Part shown: positions 36,671 through 49,109 of the stretch, one piece after another
Layout: each line of letters starts with the position of its first letter
Position numbering within the stretch: position 1 is the first letter of the stretch
Assembly: GCF_020497125.1 (NCBI RefSeq)
Contig: NC_059072.1
Span: 75,337,697-75,401,696, forward strand
Direction of reading: 5' to 3'
Source: Mauremys mutica
Lineage: Eukaryota; Chordata; Testudines; Geoemydidae
Length of the DNA stretch: 64,000 nucleotides
Notes under the pieces: model-generated
What the model was told of the DNA's origin: nothing
What the model saw: the letters and a program-made list of their open reading frames with translations, nothing else
The model's database searches: none
Position numbers and translations under genes: made by a program

Positions 36671-36700
36671 ACAGATTAACATGGCTGCTACTCTGAAACC
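36671..36700 (-). repeat. 30-bp SINE-head fragment inside hAT copy 2
   Basis: The reverse complement of this stretch reads like the start of the SINE at 40412 ('ggtttcagagtagcagcc'). It interrupts hAT sequence that is continuous in copy 1. It has no tail and no clear duplication. Confidence 0.65.
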
Positions 36701-36945
36701 TCTCACTATTTCTTTTGTTTTTTACAGTGCAAATATTTGTAATAAAAAATAATCTAAAGTACATTTTGTATTCTGTATTGTAACTGAAATCAATATATTT
36801 GAAAATGTAGAAAACATCCAAAAATATTTAAATAAATGGTATTCTGTTATTGTTTAACAGCGTGATTAATCGCGTGATTAATTTTTTTAATCATGCAATT
36901 AATCACAGTTAATTTTTGTAATTGCTTGACGGCCCTAGAAATTAC

Positions 36946-39286
36946 ATTTGATTTTTTTTTAATATAAAAGTGTTTTATTTTGTAAAATATGAAATAACTG
37001 TTATTGGGGAATTTCACAGTGAAAGTAAATACTGTACTAGTAGATTTATGATGTACTGTGTAGTAGCACTCAGTCTAACACACTGATACAAATTTTCATT
37101 TGTAGCTGAATCTCTATTATACTGAACACTATGTTTATGAATGTTTTCATTCTTATCACAGAGGAATGATCAAAATGATGTTTTAAGAGTATCTGTGAGT
37201 GTAGTGTTTGATGCTTCCTGGTCATATAAACCGCTTGAGCCAACTTCTGGTGCCACTAATCCTTCTGTGGCCTGGCTCAGAAAGGAAGATCCAAGCCTCC
37301 TTCATGCCCTTGTCCATCTTTCTGTGCATCCCTTGAGTACAGATTGCTATCTTGTTCCAGCAGTTACCGTAACTACTCCAGTTTTAACAATAAAACCAAT
37401 TTAGTTAAGATTAAAGTAAGAATTTACTGACATTTTGCAAAACAGTGAGGAACCAAACAAAAGGATTGTTAGGTAATACATGGCTGCTCTTGTTGCTGTG
37501 CAAAAGTATTTTCATGCTGGGCCTAAAGTTAATTACACAATAGTTGCAGATTTTACATAGCATAAATGTATTAGTTCTGCAATAGCTCAAGCTGTGACTG
37601 TTTCTCCTTGTCAGAACACCCAGCACATCTTCTCAGCAGAAGAATGTCTGTGCTTAGGTATCCAGCTCCTTTTATAATTCCCTAAGCTTTGAAGTAAAGG
37701 AGTCATCCATTACATTGCAAACAAGTGTTTGATTACTTCACCTTTCTGATATTAGATTGTCCTGTTTTGTTTGATTTGAAGGTATCAGAAAGAGACTTTA
37801 TTTCCCCTCTGTGATTTCAGAATGCACAAATCTAATTTCTCCTTCTTCCTGTAATAAAAAAAACCAACTTGCATTTACTTTTTATTTTTTTTAAATGAAC
37901 CTTTGGCATTCTTCCTTACATTGTTTCAGTATTTCTATATGTTCGTGTTCCTGTTTTCTTGTTTCAGACTATATCAGCATCTTGCATAAAGTTTTTTTAT
38001 TTGCAAATGATTGGATCACTGATTTACCTCAATAATACAAAACGAGCACAGTCATTTATGTAATGCTAAAAACACTTTTCAATTTTGAAGTAGAAAAATA
38101 AAGAATAAAAATTATAAGGACAGCTACTGAAACAATTTAAAAGTGGATAGTCTGAGTATAGCCTGTCAAAATATTTATTCTTACTAGGGCCACATATTGC
38201 CACCTGTAGTCATGTCTTGGGAGTACCTTGCTCCACAAGTAAAGCTATTGAAATCAATTGGACTGCTTTCAGTGGATCAAATTGTGGCATGACTTGTGCG
38301 GTCATGCAAGGAAGTAAGGGGGCTTACAGAGTGTGAGTAGGAGTTCAGTAAGGAGAATGGCCTCTGAAGGAATGCTACATCCTCTCCTTGTACAGGTGAG
38401 TGGAGCAGGTCAGGGTGGCTATCCCTGGGTGCCAGGGGAAGAATGCTGTGCCAGGTATAAACCTGGTGCCAGCATTACCCATGAGACCGAGTGGGAAGCC
38501 CTAAGGCAGTTTGAGTTTCAGATTCACAGTCTGCCTTCCAGTAAACTCCAGGGGCAGCACAACTATGTGTTTTCCTTTTCTCAAAGGTTATGGCATTTGA
38601 GTCCAGATTAAGGTACTGTTCAGGGTGAGAGAAGAGTAGCAAAATCTGGCCTTTTATTAAAAGATATTTGTCTAATCTAAAATAAAAGGATTATAACAAA
38701 TAATTGAAGTTTTTCTTTAAAGCTTTTGTCTCTTGAATTTGATAGATTATATTAGATTTGTTCAAAATTCTATTTTTTGCGGCTAATGTTGTAAAACGGA
38801 CTAAAGACTTCTAGGCACATGTTCACAAAACTGCATATATGCTCACCCTTATTGTAGTGCTTGTGCTGTTTACTATGCAACTTCTATTAAAATGATACAG
38901 ATTTATTTTTTATAATATAACTTTTAGTTATAATGATAATTAACATTTATTTAGCATGTTACAATTTCAAAGTGCTGTACAAACGTTAATTAATGACTGA
39001 TAATGGGTATGGGGAAAATATTTGCTTAAAATCTTGAAAATAAGCAGTTCATCATGAAACTATCAAGAAAGTTAGGTACATTTTTCTGCTTAGCACTTTT
39101 GTTTATGTCCCTTTGTAACGAACTTCTCATGAGGAATACTGTTGGAATCTATATATAATTACACATACAACCCATTACATTAAAGGAAGTTTCTTAAATT
39201 TGCAAAGATAAGCACTCAGAAGTTAGAAAATGCCAAAATTAAGGTAGCCTGCAAAACCTTAATTTGACCTTCTTGTGTGTATAATT
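36946..39286. other. METTL25 intron 1: no feature seen
   Basis: No exon or classifiable element. A possible degenerate CR1/L3-like fragment lies near 38937-38995 ('catttatttagc...caaagtgctgtacaaac'). Confidence 0.4.
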
Positions 39287-39745
39287 TATAGTTAAGGTTA
39301 AGATTTTGTCACGGTTATTTTTAGTAAAAGGTCGTGGGCACTAAACAAAAATTCCTGAGAGCCATGACTGTCTGTGACTTTCACTAAAAATAACCAAGGA
39401 GGGAGGAGTTAGGGGAGAAGTGACAGCTGGAGCTCCATTGAGGAGACTGAGAGCCTGCGCCCCGCTGCGAGAGGTGGGTGGACTGACAGCCTGAGCCCCA
39501 TCACCACAGGGGGTGGGCACAGGCCCAGTGGCATCCACGCACAGCCACGGCGGGGGGCATCCGGTCCTGGGTGCAGCTGCGGCGGACCTGAGGAACAGCC
39601 CCAGCCGTGTAGGTAGGGCACACAGCTCCGGCCACGGCAGAGGGTGGAGGGGGGCACAGCCCCAGTTATAGCTACTGACAGCTGAAACCAAAGAAGTCAT
39701 GGAGGTCTAGTAAAGTAACGGAATCCGTTACCTTGACTAAATCAT
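39287..39745. mobile_element. GC-rich MITE
   Basis: The left part 'gtcacggttatttttagtaaaa' is reverse-complemented at 39382-39400 ('actaaaaataacc'). The right side has a 'gtaacggaatccgttac' palindrome. The core is GC-rich. Boundaries are approximate. Confidence 0.5.
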
Positions 39746-39974
39746 ATCCTGAATTTATAGTACAGTCCTTAATTTCACGATCACATATATTTTTTTCCTC
39801 AGGACCCCTACCTCATTCAGCGCACAGGCTGAATGGTGCTCATTGAATGAGCAGTTATCAATTTTTTGTTTCTTCTTCTTGTTAAGCGTGGAACTATGCC
39901 TTGTTTTCTATACCATTCAAACTTTACTTGACAGAATTATTAGTTTCCTCGTGGGCTTTTCTTTGATGCTCGTC

Positions 39975-40100
39975 ACTATCTAATATATGAGTTCTTCACA
40001 GTTTATCTTCGCAGTGACTCTGAGGAGGGGGTTGGCATAGTCCCTGTTTTACAGATGAGGACTTGAGACACAGATTAAACTCCAACATTTTGACTCAGTT
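39975..40100 (+). repeat. MIR-like SINE core
   Basis: Diverged 'agtccctgttttacagatgaggacttgagacacag' is the conserved MIR core. Confidence 0.55.
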
Positions 40101-40410
40101 TGGGTGCCTAGTTTGAGACACGTAGGACCTGATTTTTTCAGAGTACTTAGCATAATATAGCACTCTATATGTTCAAAGCACAGCTCCCATTAACAATTAT
40201 GAATGCTCAGCAGTTCTGCAAATCAGGGTATCAAGCTGAGACCCAGAAAATAAGGAACATATACTTATGATCTGTGAAATTTTAGATTAGGTGACTTACT
40301 TAGCATCACACAGGAACTCTAGTACAGTATTCAGTGTCTTAACAACGAGGCTCTCCTTTCTTTTCCTGTAGTTCTCAGTCTTGTTCAGTACACACCTTCC
40401 AAATTCTGAC

Positions 40411-40540
40411 AGGTTTCAGAGTAGCAGCCGTGTTAGTCTGTATCCGCAAAAAGAACAGGAGTACTTGTTGCACCTTAGAGACTAACAAATTTATTTCAGC
40501 ATAAGCTTTTGTGGGCTACAGTTCCGAAGAAGGTAAGTAG
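40411..40540 (+). mobile_element. SINE typical of turtle genomes
   Basis: It begins 'ggtttcagagtagcagcc', then 'gtgttagtctgtatccgc', 'caccttagagactaacaaa' and 'cataagcttttgtgggctac'. I recall this as an abundant turtle repeat. The 3' end is truncated at about 40540. Confidence 0.75.
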
Positions 40541-41212
40541 AAAAAATCGCATAGCACCTACATACTCAATGCCTTTCTCTTACAATGAGAAGACTATTGC
40601 TGATATCACAGGACTTGGATCAGAGCCCAAATGGAGTCTTCACATACACCTTTACTGGAAAGGGAGTACATTTGGACTATGATCTGACGTTCGTTCATTT
40701 AAGTAGAGAGTTTTATTACCGTTAAAATAAATAAAAGACAATAGCTACTACAAGCTCTAGAGACCCCCTTTCATATTCTCTTTTCTGTGTTTCTCTGTAT
40801 AAATTATCTTGGGAAATATAGAAAACAGTATGAAAAGGACTCTTTAGAGTTTTTAGTAGCTATATTTTTAATGATAGTAAAATTCTTTAGGACCTAGAAC
40901 AATGATATCAGAGTACTTTTATTTTAAAAATTAGAATTTTAATGGCCATAAATAACTTTTCCTAATGTAAGAGTTGTTTCTTACTGCACAGAAAAGCTGA
41001 GTGTAACAGCATTTGGATTCTCAATATGTTGACTGATAGAGTCCTTGAGGTGAAGTTTTTTTAAGGTAAAAGAGGGACAACTCATAGGGCAGATCATTGC
41101 AGGCTGATATTCAGAGCAGTGATTGTTATATCATGAAGGAAGCTTATTGTCTGTCTTCTTTGCAAGATGTTCTGTTTCTAGACATTGATCACTATGAGCA
41201 ACTTTTATAGCT

Positions 41213-41305
41213 TGTTATTATTACAATTATTTCTATTATCATGGCGCTGTATCTCATTGTGCGAGGCGATGTGCAAACACAGAACAAACAGTGAGAGATT
41301 GCCTG
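41213..41305 (+). repeat. Ancient CR1/L3-like fragment
   Basis: It contains 'attattattacaattatt', then 'tctcattgtgcgaggcgatg' and 'gtgcaaacacagaacaa', a common degenerate amniote repeat. Confidence 0.5.
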
Positions 41306-41730
41306 TATTCTGTTTGTTGTTTAAATATAATTTAACTTCTTTTTTTAAAGGTTAATTTGAAGCCTACAGTATTTTCTAATTCAGTGTCAGTTATTATTTC
41401 CAGGTCGTGTTTTAAAATCATTTGAAAATTTGTCGCCTTTTCAGCCCTCCTCTGAATGAGTTAGATGTTGCCAACGAACAAAATGCTTTGTTCGGGTGCA
41501 TTGACAATTGGGATCCTAAGTTAGAATCATACCTAGAGTTTGGGGAGAATGTATTTCTTACTGGAAATTCAGAGTTATAGAGCAGCTGAGAAAGTTTATA
41601 AATCTAATGATTGTAAGTCAGTACAGTTTGTAAATTATATTTCTTCACTGATATTAAAATGTTGTCTCTGGGAATCGACTTGGAAAGAAAACATTTAATT
41701 AGGGTTCAGAGTCCAGTAATACACAGTGCT

Positions 41731-41753
41731 GAGAGAGAGAGAGAGAGAGAGAG
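41731..41753 (+). repeat. (GA)n microsatellite
   Basis: About 11 uninterrupted GA dinucleotides, 330 bp upstream of METTL25 exon 2. Confidence 0.95.
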
Positions 41754-41802
41754 GGCATTCACAGCAGGCAAGAGATTAAACAAGAGAGAAGAGATGACAC
41801 TT

Positions 41803-41896
41803 TAGCCAAATTCTGCCATCTTTGAAGTAGCTCTGCTGAAGTGAGTGGATTTACCCCCAGATTTATATTAGTGTAACTGAGTGCAGAATTTGGCCT
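41803..41896. mobile_element. 94-bp palindromic MITE upstream of METTL25 exon 2
   Basis: TAGCCAAATTCTGC at the left end pairs with GCAGAATTTGGCCTA at the right end. The interior is also partly self-complementary ('gtaactgagtgc'). Confidence 0.65.
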
Positions 41897-42079
41897 AAAT
41901 TCTATAAGGAAAATGTAAATGTGAAGAAATGTAATGAGTTGTCCAGCTCTGAAGGGTAAAATATTAATAATCTTTTGTACTTCTTGTTTGTTATTTGTTG
42001 TTCTCCAGTCAAGCATAGAAGAGCAATTTCATTGTTAATTATTGTTAACATGTAACTTTTCCCTCCACTTTCCACACAG

Positions 42080-42244
42080 ATAACTGCAAGTTTTCCAACG
42101 TGTTCTGTGAAAATTCTCAGAAGCTGGTCAACGTGCAGTTCTTTGCTCTCGCTGCTAAATACCATTCCTTGCCAAGCCTTGAAGTGTGTACCCCATTAGA
42201 TCAGATGCTTGGAGCACTGAGTGGAAAGCAACACGAAAGATGTG
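42080..42244 (+). CDS. METTL25: METTL25 exon 2
   Basis: The CACACAG acceptor ends at 42079 and the GTATAT donor starts at 42245. It is phase 1 on both sides. It encodes DNCKFSNVFCENSQKLVNVQ (first codon shared with exon 1), then FALAAKYHSLPSLEVCTPLDQ and MLGALSGKQ. This matches the human segment around the IFCETSQKLV motif. GTATAT is a weak donor, but only this choice keeps frame with exon 3. Confidence 0.92.
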
Positions 42245-43730
42245 GTATATTGGAATTTATTTTATCTTACAAAAATTCTCAGCAGACGCTGTGGTGGCTA
42301 AGGTTAGATGAGTCTCTTGCTTTACTGCTCAATTTACTTTTATTATTAGCTACTTACTCCAGTGCACAGATTTATGTGATTTCCTCCCCTGAAATTTGAA
42401 TAAAAGGCATCCCTGCACTCCCATGCCTGTAGATGTTTTTAAGACTCAGCCTTAGCAGAGACTAGCTAGGAAGGCAGACAGAAGGGAATTAGACATGGTT
42501 CAGTACTTAGGCAGACATCTAGTTCTATTCGCTTATTGTTTCTCCCTGAGGAGAGTAAGTTTTGATTGGTATTTTTGCTCTTGTTAAAGACTTCACTAGG
42601 ATGGTTTTCAGCTATATCACCTCAAGCTGTTATCTCGTCTCCTATCTGAAGAATCAGACAAGGACCTTGAATTTTTATCAAATTAATGGGATTCCGCATG
42701 GTTACTGGGATTCACCTTAGCAGATACTGATGGGGGTCTAGGTCTGTATTCAAATAAGAGACTTCTACAGAAAACCCAGAAGGTGCAGACAATGGTGCAT
42801 GTGAATCTTTTTTGGGGGGCTGGAACTGTGTCTTTTTAAGTGTTTGTACAGCCCCTATCGTAGTAGGACCATTTGGGAATTAAAGAAAATAAAAATTAAG
42901 TAATTTAAGATCCCTTTACAGCCTGCCCAGTAGACATCTGCTAAGACTTTTTAGCACTCCTTAATATAGTCTTGCTCATTTTGGAACTTCATATATAGTA
43001 TGGGAAAATTGCACATTCTCCTTGCCCTCCCTGACAAACCTGGGGCCACTATGACAATTTACATGAGAGAGAACGTAAGTGCCTGTTGGACTTTCTCCCT
43101 TAATTAACTGAGCCCATGCTGAACACTCAACCACGTATTCCTGTGGCAAAGAAGCGTTTACTTTAAAATTTCATTTGAGCATGTATGTTCTGAGGCATTC
43201 TGCGTAACTACTTTGTGATTGCCCAGGAACATCAGACATATAAGAACAGTCTATATCTACAAATAAAATATGTGCTTAATGTTAAGAATGTGAGCAGTCA
43301 GATTAGTTTTCATGTGACTACTACTACTGCACCCATAAAGTTTGGCACATCTTAAGTGTATCAGGGCTTAACATAATTTGAAAACATGGTAATACTCTTG
43401 TGCTCAGAGTTAAGCACATGGTTAAGTGTGTTGCTGGATTGGAGCCTTAAAGACAGGATTGACACCACAAAAGGAACTGATCTTCCTTATTCCCCATTTC
43501 TTTACTTGAGCTAGAGTCTGATTTCAGGTGCGCTGGTATAAGTCTGGAGTCTGTCCATTAACTGCAGTTATTTATATTGAATTAAAGCGGCGTGAAAGGT
43601 GCACTGGAGTTTGCCCTGGATTGATCTTGTTTTAACAGATCATAAATTGTCCTTTCTTTACTTGCCTTTCACCGCAATCATTTTCAAGTGCACTATCCAT
43701 TCCTTCCCTAAGGCTCACAATTTTGGCATT
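42245..43730. other. METTL25 intron 2, first part: no feature seen
   Basis: No classifiable element. A weakly palindromic stretch lies near 43490-43590. Confidence 0.4.
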
Positions 43731-43822
43731 AAGCAACAAAGAATCCTGTGGCACCTTATAGACTAACAGACATATTGGAGCATAAGCTTTTGTAGGTGAA
43801 TACCCACTTCGTCAGATGCATG
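43731..43822 (+). mobile_element. SINE fragment, relative of 40411-40540
   Basis: It shares 'gtggcaccttatagactaac' and 'cataagcttttgt' with the other copy, but has a different head (AAGCAACAAAGAATCC). It ends 'cgtcagatgcatg'. Confidence 0.7.
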
Positions 43823-44383
43823 TCTTTGACACTTCTCATTAACTGCTCACATCCAGGCTCTCAGTGCTCTCCTGCCTTTGTTTTATAATCTGCATCACTC
43901 AATACATTGTATTTAAACTCTGAAGTCCCGTCTTCTTCACCATCTTAATAATGGGGGTTGGCCATTTATTCCATTTACTGCTGTGATCTCTTCTGTCCGA
44001 CTTCCCTGTCTTTCATCTCCCCAGACTATCCAAAACGTTACAGCTAAAATCATCTTCCTCTTCTGGTACTATGAACATGTTAGTCCCCTCCCTGAGTACC
44101 TTCACTGGCTTCTCTTCCTTCTTGCATCCAACTGAAGCCCTTTGTCCCTGTCTTTCTGGTTGTATATGTACACCTCTTATTTTGCTTGCATCTTGGCTCT
44201 TTTTTCCTTTTCCATGCTCTCTCAGGCCCTGCACTATGCTTAATTCTCTCTAATTAATGTCTTTTCCCCCTGCTTCTCCCACTCTTGACTTTGTACCCTT
44301 TTTTTGCTGCTGTCCCCAGCATTTGGATCAGTTCCCCCGCCCATATCAAGTGTCCTTCTTCCTTATGTCTGTACAGAAAAAAA

Positions 44384-44568
44384 AAATAATTGGAGATATA
44401 CCTATCTCCTAGAACTGGAAGGGACCTTGAAAGGTCATTGAGTCCAGCCCCCTGCCTTCACTAGCAGGACCAAGTACTGATTTTTGCCCCCGATTCCTAA
44501 GTAGCCCCCTCAAGGATTGAACTCACAACCCTGGGTTTAGCAGGCCACTGAGCTATTCCTCCCTCATA
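44384..44568 (-). mobile_element. tRNA-derived SINE with CR1-like tail, antisense
   Basis: On the minus strand the head reads tRNA-like (CTAAACCCAGGGTTGTGAGTTCAATCC, with B-box GGTTGTGAGTTCAATCC). It is followed by a tail resembling the CR1 3' end ('ggaccttgaaaggtc' region on the plus strand). This matches the tortoise Pol III/SINE organisation. Confidence 0.75.
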
Positions 44569-45218
44569 ATTATTAAAGGATAGAGAACAAATAATTGTTT
44601 TCTATACACTGTAAATGAGCTCTGTGATTGTAATGTTGTAATTGTAGTCCTGTGCTTTGTTGCAATATAGGAAATATTAAAAAATATTTAATGTATTTTA
44701 TTATTTTACTATAATTTGAGTCCTTTGTATAGAGTTGCCAACAAGTCAATGAAAACTCCTTAATCTAAATGAATTGCCTGGCAGTCATCTGGTTGAGGCA
44801 AAGTACCAAGCTTCAGATTTGTAATATGGGACTTTTCGTGTGAAAACTGGGATCTTTAATCTTCTTTTAGACTTTCCTGGACTCATTCCTGTATTTCAAG
44901 AAAGGTTAGCAAATGTGCATCTATGTGAAATGTTCAGGAACAAATTGGAATCTTTAGTGAGGGCTTTACATACAAAGGAAAAATGTCAATTATATCATGC
45001 AAAATTATTCTTTAGCGTAATTCCATTTATTGTTCCAATGTCTTTTGTAATGTTCTTTGTCATAAGAAAAAGATGTTTGAGAGACACAAACACCTCCAGA
45101 GTTCTCTAACCTGTGAAATAATTTAAAAACCTTGAAATATGGATACACATAATAGTAACAATGTTTAGGGTGGGTTGTTTGAAAAGGCGCACACCAGGTC
45201 ATTAAAGTGCTTCTGAAA

Positions 45219-45538
45219 ATCTAGGGGACAGGGAGAAGGGATGGTTGGATGGGGCAGGAGTCCCGGGGGGGCCGGTCAGGAATGAGAGGAGGGGTTGGAT
45301 GGGGTGGTGTGGGTACAGCGGTGGTCAGGGGACAGGGAGTGGGGGTGTGTGGATGGGGCAGGGATCCCAGAGGGGCCATCAGGGAACAGGGGGGATTGGA
45401 CGGAGCAGGTGTCTTGGGAGGAAGCGGGGGGCAGATAGGAGGTGGGGGCCAGGCTACGACCTCCTCCCCTAACGGGCCCTCCATACAATTTATAAAACCC
45501 GATGCAGCCCTCAGGCCAAAAAGTTTGCCCGCTCCTGG
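45219..45538. mobile_element. Right end of a hAT element related to 1731-2637
   Basis: It ends CCAAAAAGTTTGCCCGCTCCTG, the inverted form of the CAGGGGTGGGCAAACTTTTTGG terminus at 1731. A G-rich minisatellite of 'ggttggatggggcagg' units precedes it. The left end is not evident. Confidence 0.7.
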
Positions 45539-47233
45539 TCTAGAGGTATAAATGTCAAAGCCCAGAATACAAAATAAGACAAATCACACTTAGCCTGTTG
45601 TTAGCATGTTATAGGAAGAATGTTTCAGAGAATAAATAAGTCTTAGCTTTTTTCAGGAAGGGGGTTCTTTATTTCTAAAATTACTAATTTTTGCTTGAAT
45701 CAGCTATTATTCACATTTTAAAGAGAGACTAAAAGCATAGCAACTTAAATTAGGTGAGTAATTATGAGCAAGATCTTGAGGGAACAGCACAGTTCAAAAC
45801 ATTGCAAAAGTGTTTTAAAGATTTTTATTTTTTAAACTGGAAAATTCCCTGCAGATTTCCTCAAACTTTGCAGTTTTCCCCTGCAGTATTCCACTGGCTC
45901 TAGCTGTAAGCTTTTTCATTAGACTGAAGTATATCCGTTATTATCACAGCATGTTTGAAAAGTGGAAAAAGTCCTTCAGTCACTAAAAATCCTTACAAAA
46001 ACCCAATACTATTTAAACTAATAATTTTACATTTTCTCCCTTTTTCCTCCGGTTCTGGTCATATGCTGATGAGTAAGCGCAGTGGCCAGACTGGAAAAAG
46101 TGGGAAGAATGAACATAAAGACATTTATGGACCATTAGTAACTATGATGATAAGCACTTTTTATAAGTAGGTAAATGTGTAGGTAGAAAGAGACACTAAT
46201 TTTGAGTCGGAACCTCAGCTGGTGTAAATCAGCATACATGCAGGATTTGTCTCTTCGCTTTCAAAAGTGCTTCTATTCAGTTTAAGCATTGGGGTCTAAG
46301 ACTTTGCTCACTTAATATGTCTGGGCTTTGACATTTATGCTGAAGTGCATGCAGTAGTATATGGTGTATATTGCATAACAATATTGCTGGTTTTGGACCA
46401 AGATTTGCCCAGTATTTCCCTTATTTGGGCAAAACTTACATTTTTGTCAACAAAGGGTTTTATCTGAACAGGGAAATAGAATATATATTATTTTGCGAAA
46501 GTTATCTTTGAAATGGGAAAAAGTTGTAAAAATCACAGAAATGAAGACCCTAATACTTTGGTGTCTGTGGTCCTCTGCGCCTGTCCCGTCCCCCACCCCC
46601 CACCCCCTTACCCCCCTAATCCTAACCTGTCTGAAGATACAGAAAAGCTGTGAGATCTCATCTCTCAGCATAAGATTGCATCAGCACCATCCTCGTGCAG
46701 GAGAAGAACCCTAAACAACTCAATTGGAATGGTTACAATTTTAGTTTTTTAGGAGAATCTGGGCCTTAACAAGTATTTTTACATTTAATAAGAACCTTCA
46801 GAAGTCCTCAATAAAACAGTAAAAATGAAATATCAAACATTGGTTTCTCCCATATGCTTTTGTTTGTTAATTTTAAAGTTTATGATTTTCTTTTATTTGT
46901 TCATAGATTCTATATTAGATTCAAAGTATTGTCATAATAGTATGTTATACAGAACCAGATGTTTAAAAAGTGCAGAGATCCTATGGATATTGGAGAGAAG
47001 TGGGGAAAACTCTAGGATTCTCATGAACTCAGATCAACCTTCTATAAATAAGTAATGATTTGGGCATTGTTCCCAGCATGATCTGATTAAGGAATGAATG
47101 TAGTTATTGTCTCATGATCAGTTTCTGGACAAGTTAGGAGAGTAATACAGGAAATGCAGGAAAGAGGAAGGTGTATTAATCTGACTAGTTATGCAGAAAA
47201 GTGTCTTTAACTGTTCTGTTTTCTGTTCTGTGA
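45539..47233. other. METTL25 intron 2: no feature seen
   Basis: Ordinary AT-rich intron with no exon or recognised element. Confidence 0.4.
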
Positions 47234-47602
47234 GGGTACGTCTACACTACGGGATTATTCCGAATTTACATAAACCGGTTTAGCAAAACAGATTGTATAA
47301 AATCGATTGCGCGCAGCCACACTAAACACATTAAATCGGTGGTGTGCGTCCACGGTCCAAGGCTAGTGTCGATTTCTGGAGCGTTGCACTGTGGGTAGCT
47401 ATCCCGTAGCTATCCCATAGTTCCCGCAGCCTCCCCCACCCGTTGGAATTTCCGGGTTGGGATCCCAGTGCCTGATGGAGCAAAAATCATTGTCGCGGGT
47501 GGTTCTGGGTACAGCCTCACCCCTCCCTCCCTGAAAGCAGCAGACAACCGTTTCGCGCCTTTTTTGCTTGGTGAACTGTGCAGACGCCATAGCACAGCAA
47601 GC

Positions 47603-48891
47603 ATGGACCCTGCTCAGCTCAATACCGCAATCGTGGATGTTTTAAACACCTCGCACACTCTCGTGCAGTATATGGTGAACCAGGACCTTCAAACCGAGGC
47701 GAGGAGGAGGCGGATACGGCAGCGCGGCGATGACAGTGATGAGGACGTAGACACAGAATTCTCTCAAACCGCGGGCCCCTGCGCTTTGGAGATCCTGATG
47801 GTAATGGGGCAGATTCTATCCATTGAACGCCGATTTTGGGCCCAGGAAACAAGCACTGACTGGTGGGACCGCATTGTGTTGCAATATGGGACGATTCCCA
47901 GTGGCTGCAAAACTTTCGCATGCGTAAGGGCACTTTCATGGAACTTTGTGACTTGCTTGCCCCTGCCCTGAAACACCATAATACCAAGTTGAGAGCAGCC
48001 CTCACAGTAGAGAAGCGAGTGGCGATAACCCTGTGGAAGCTTGCAACGCCAGACAGCTACCGGTCAGTCGGGAATCAATTTGGAGTTGGAAAATCTACTG
48101 TGGGGGCTGCTGTGATGCAAGTAGCCAAAGCAATCACTAAGCTGCTGCTACGAAAGGTTGTGACTCTGGGAAACGTGCAGGCCATAGTGGATGGCTTTGC
48201 TGCACTGGGATTCCCTAACTGTGGGGGGGCGATAGATGGAACCCATATCCCTATCTTGGCACCGGAGCGCCAGGGCACCCAGTACGTAAACCGGAAGGGG
48301 TACTTTTCAATGGTGCTGCAAGCACTGGTGGATCACAAGGGACGTTTCACAAACATCCACGTGGGATGGCCAGGGAGGGTTCATGACGCTCACGTATTCA
48401 GAAGCACTACTCTGTTTAAACGGCTGCAGCAAGGGAATTACTTCCCAGACCAGAAAATAACAGTTGGGGATGTTGAAATGCCTGTCGTTATCCTGGGGGA
48501 CCCAGCCTACCCCTTGATGCCATGGCTCATGAAGCCATACACAGGCAGCCTGGACAGTGGTCAGGATCTGTTCAATTACAGGCTGAGCAAGTGCAGAATG
48601 GTGGTGGAATGTGCATTTGGCCGTTTAAAGGCGCGCTGGCGCACATTACTGACTCGCTCAGACCTCAGCCAAACCAATGTCCCCTATATTATTGCTGCTT
48701 GCTGTATTCTCCACAATCTCTGTGAGAGTAAGGGGGAGACCTTTATGGCGGGGTGGGAGGCTGAGGCAAATCACCTGGCCGCTGATTACGTGCAGCCAGA
48801 CACCAGGGAGATTAGAAGAGCACACCAGGAAGCGGTGCGCATCAGAGAAGCTTTGAAAACGAGCTTCATCAATGGCCAGGGTACAGTGTGA
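47603..48891 (+). pseudogene. Harbinger transposase of element A, one frameshift
   Basis: The start MDPAQLNTAIVDVL is followed by an open frame to about 47885. A single missing base shifts it, and the reading continues in the next frame to the stop at 48891. The DDE core is present: AIDGTHIPIL, RVHDAHVF, VILGDPAYPLMPWL and MVVECAFGRLK. Comparison with the intact copy in element C, which has one extra base at the same place (IVLQ-WD junction), locates the lesion near 47883-47888. It was probably a functional DDE_Tnp_4-type enzyme before that. It encodes no DNA-binding domain of its own; family members use the Myb-like partner. Confidence 0.9.
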
Positions 48892-49109
48892 CTGCTGTGT
48901 TTGTTGATGAACACCCACCCACCCTTGATTGACTCATTCCCTGTTAGCAACTCACCCTCCCCCTTCGAGTACAGCTTACTTATGCAAATAAAGTCACTCT
49001 CGTTTAAAAATCATGAATTCTTTATTAATTCATTATAAAAAGAGGGAGAGAAGTAAGGGTGTGGTTTGGGAGGAGGATAGGAGGGATGGAGAAGGCCATT
49101 AAAAAAATT

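Larger units (their letters stand above)
35329..36937. mobile_element. hAT DNA transposon, copy 2, full length, inverted duplication inside
   Basis: The termini are TAGGGCTGTCAA and TTGACGGCCCTA, with a perfect 8-bp duplication GAAATTAC (35321-35328 and 36938-36945). Subterminal 'cgattaat' arrays sit at both ends. The transposase C-terminal region occurs twice, head to head: on the minus strand at 35897-35664 and on the plus strand at about 36110-36530. This matches the fold-back organisation of copy 1. Confidence 0.9.

Noticed and set aside
45221..45551. Proline-rich and glycine-rich frames on both strands
   Set aside because: Low-complexity translation of another G-rich minisatellite in a hAT element end.
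47619..48005. 128-codon frame antisense to the Harbinger transposase
   Set aside because: It is a shadow of the transposase coding strand. Homology with copy C follows the sense reading.
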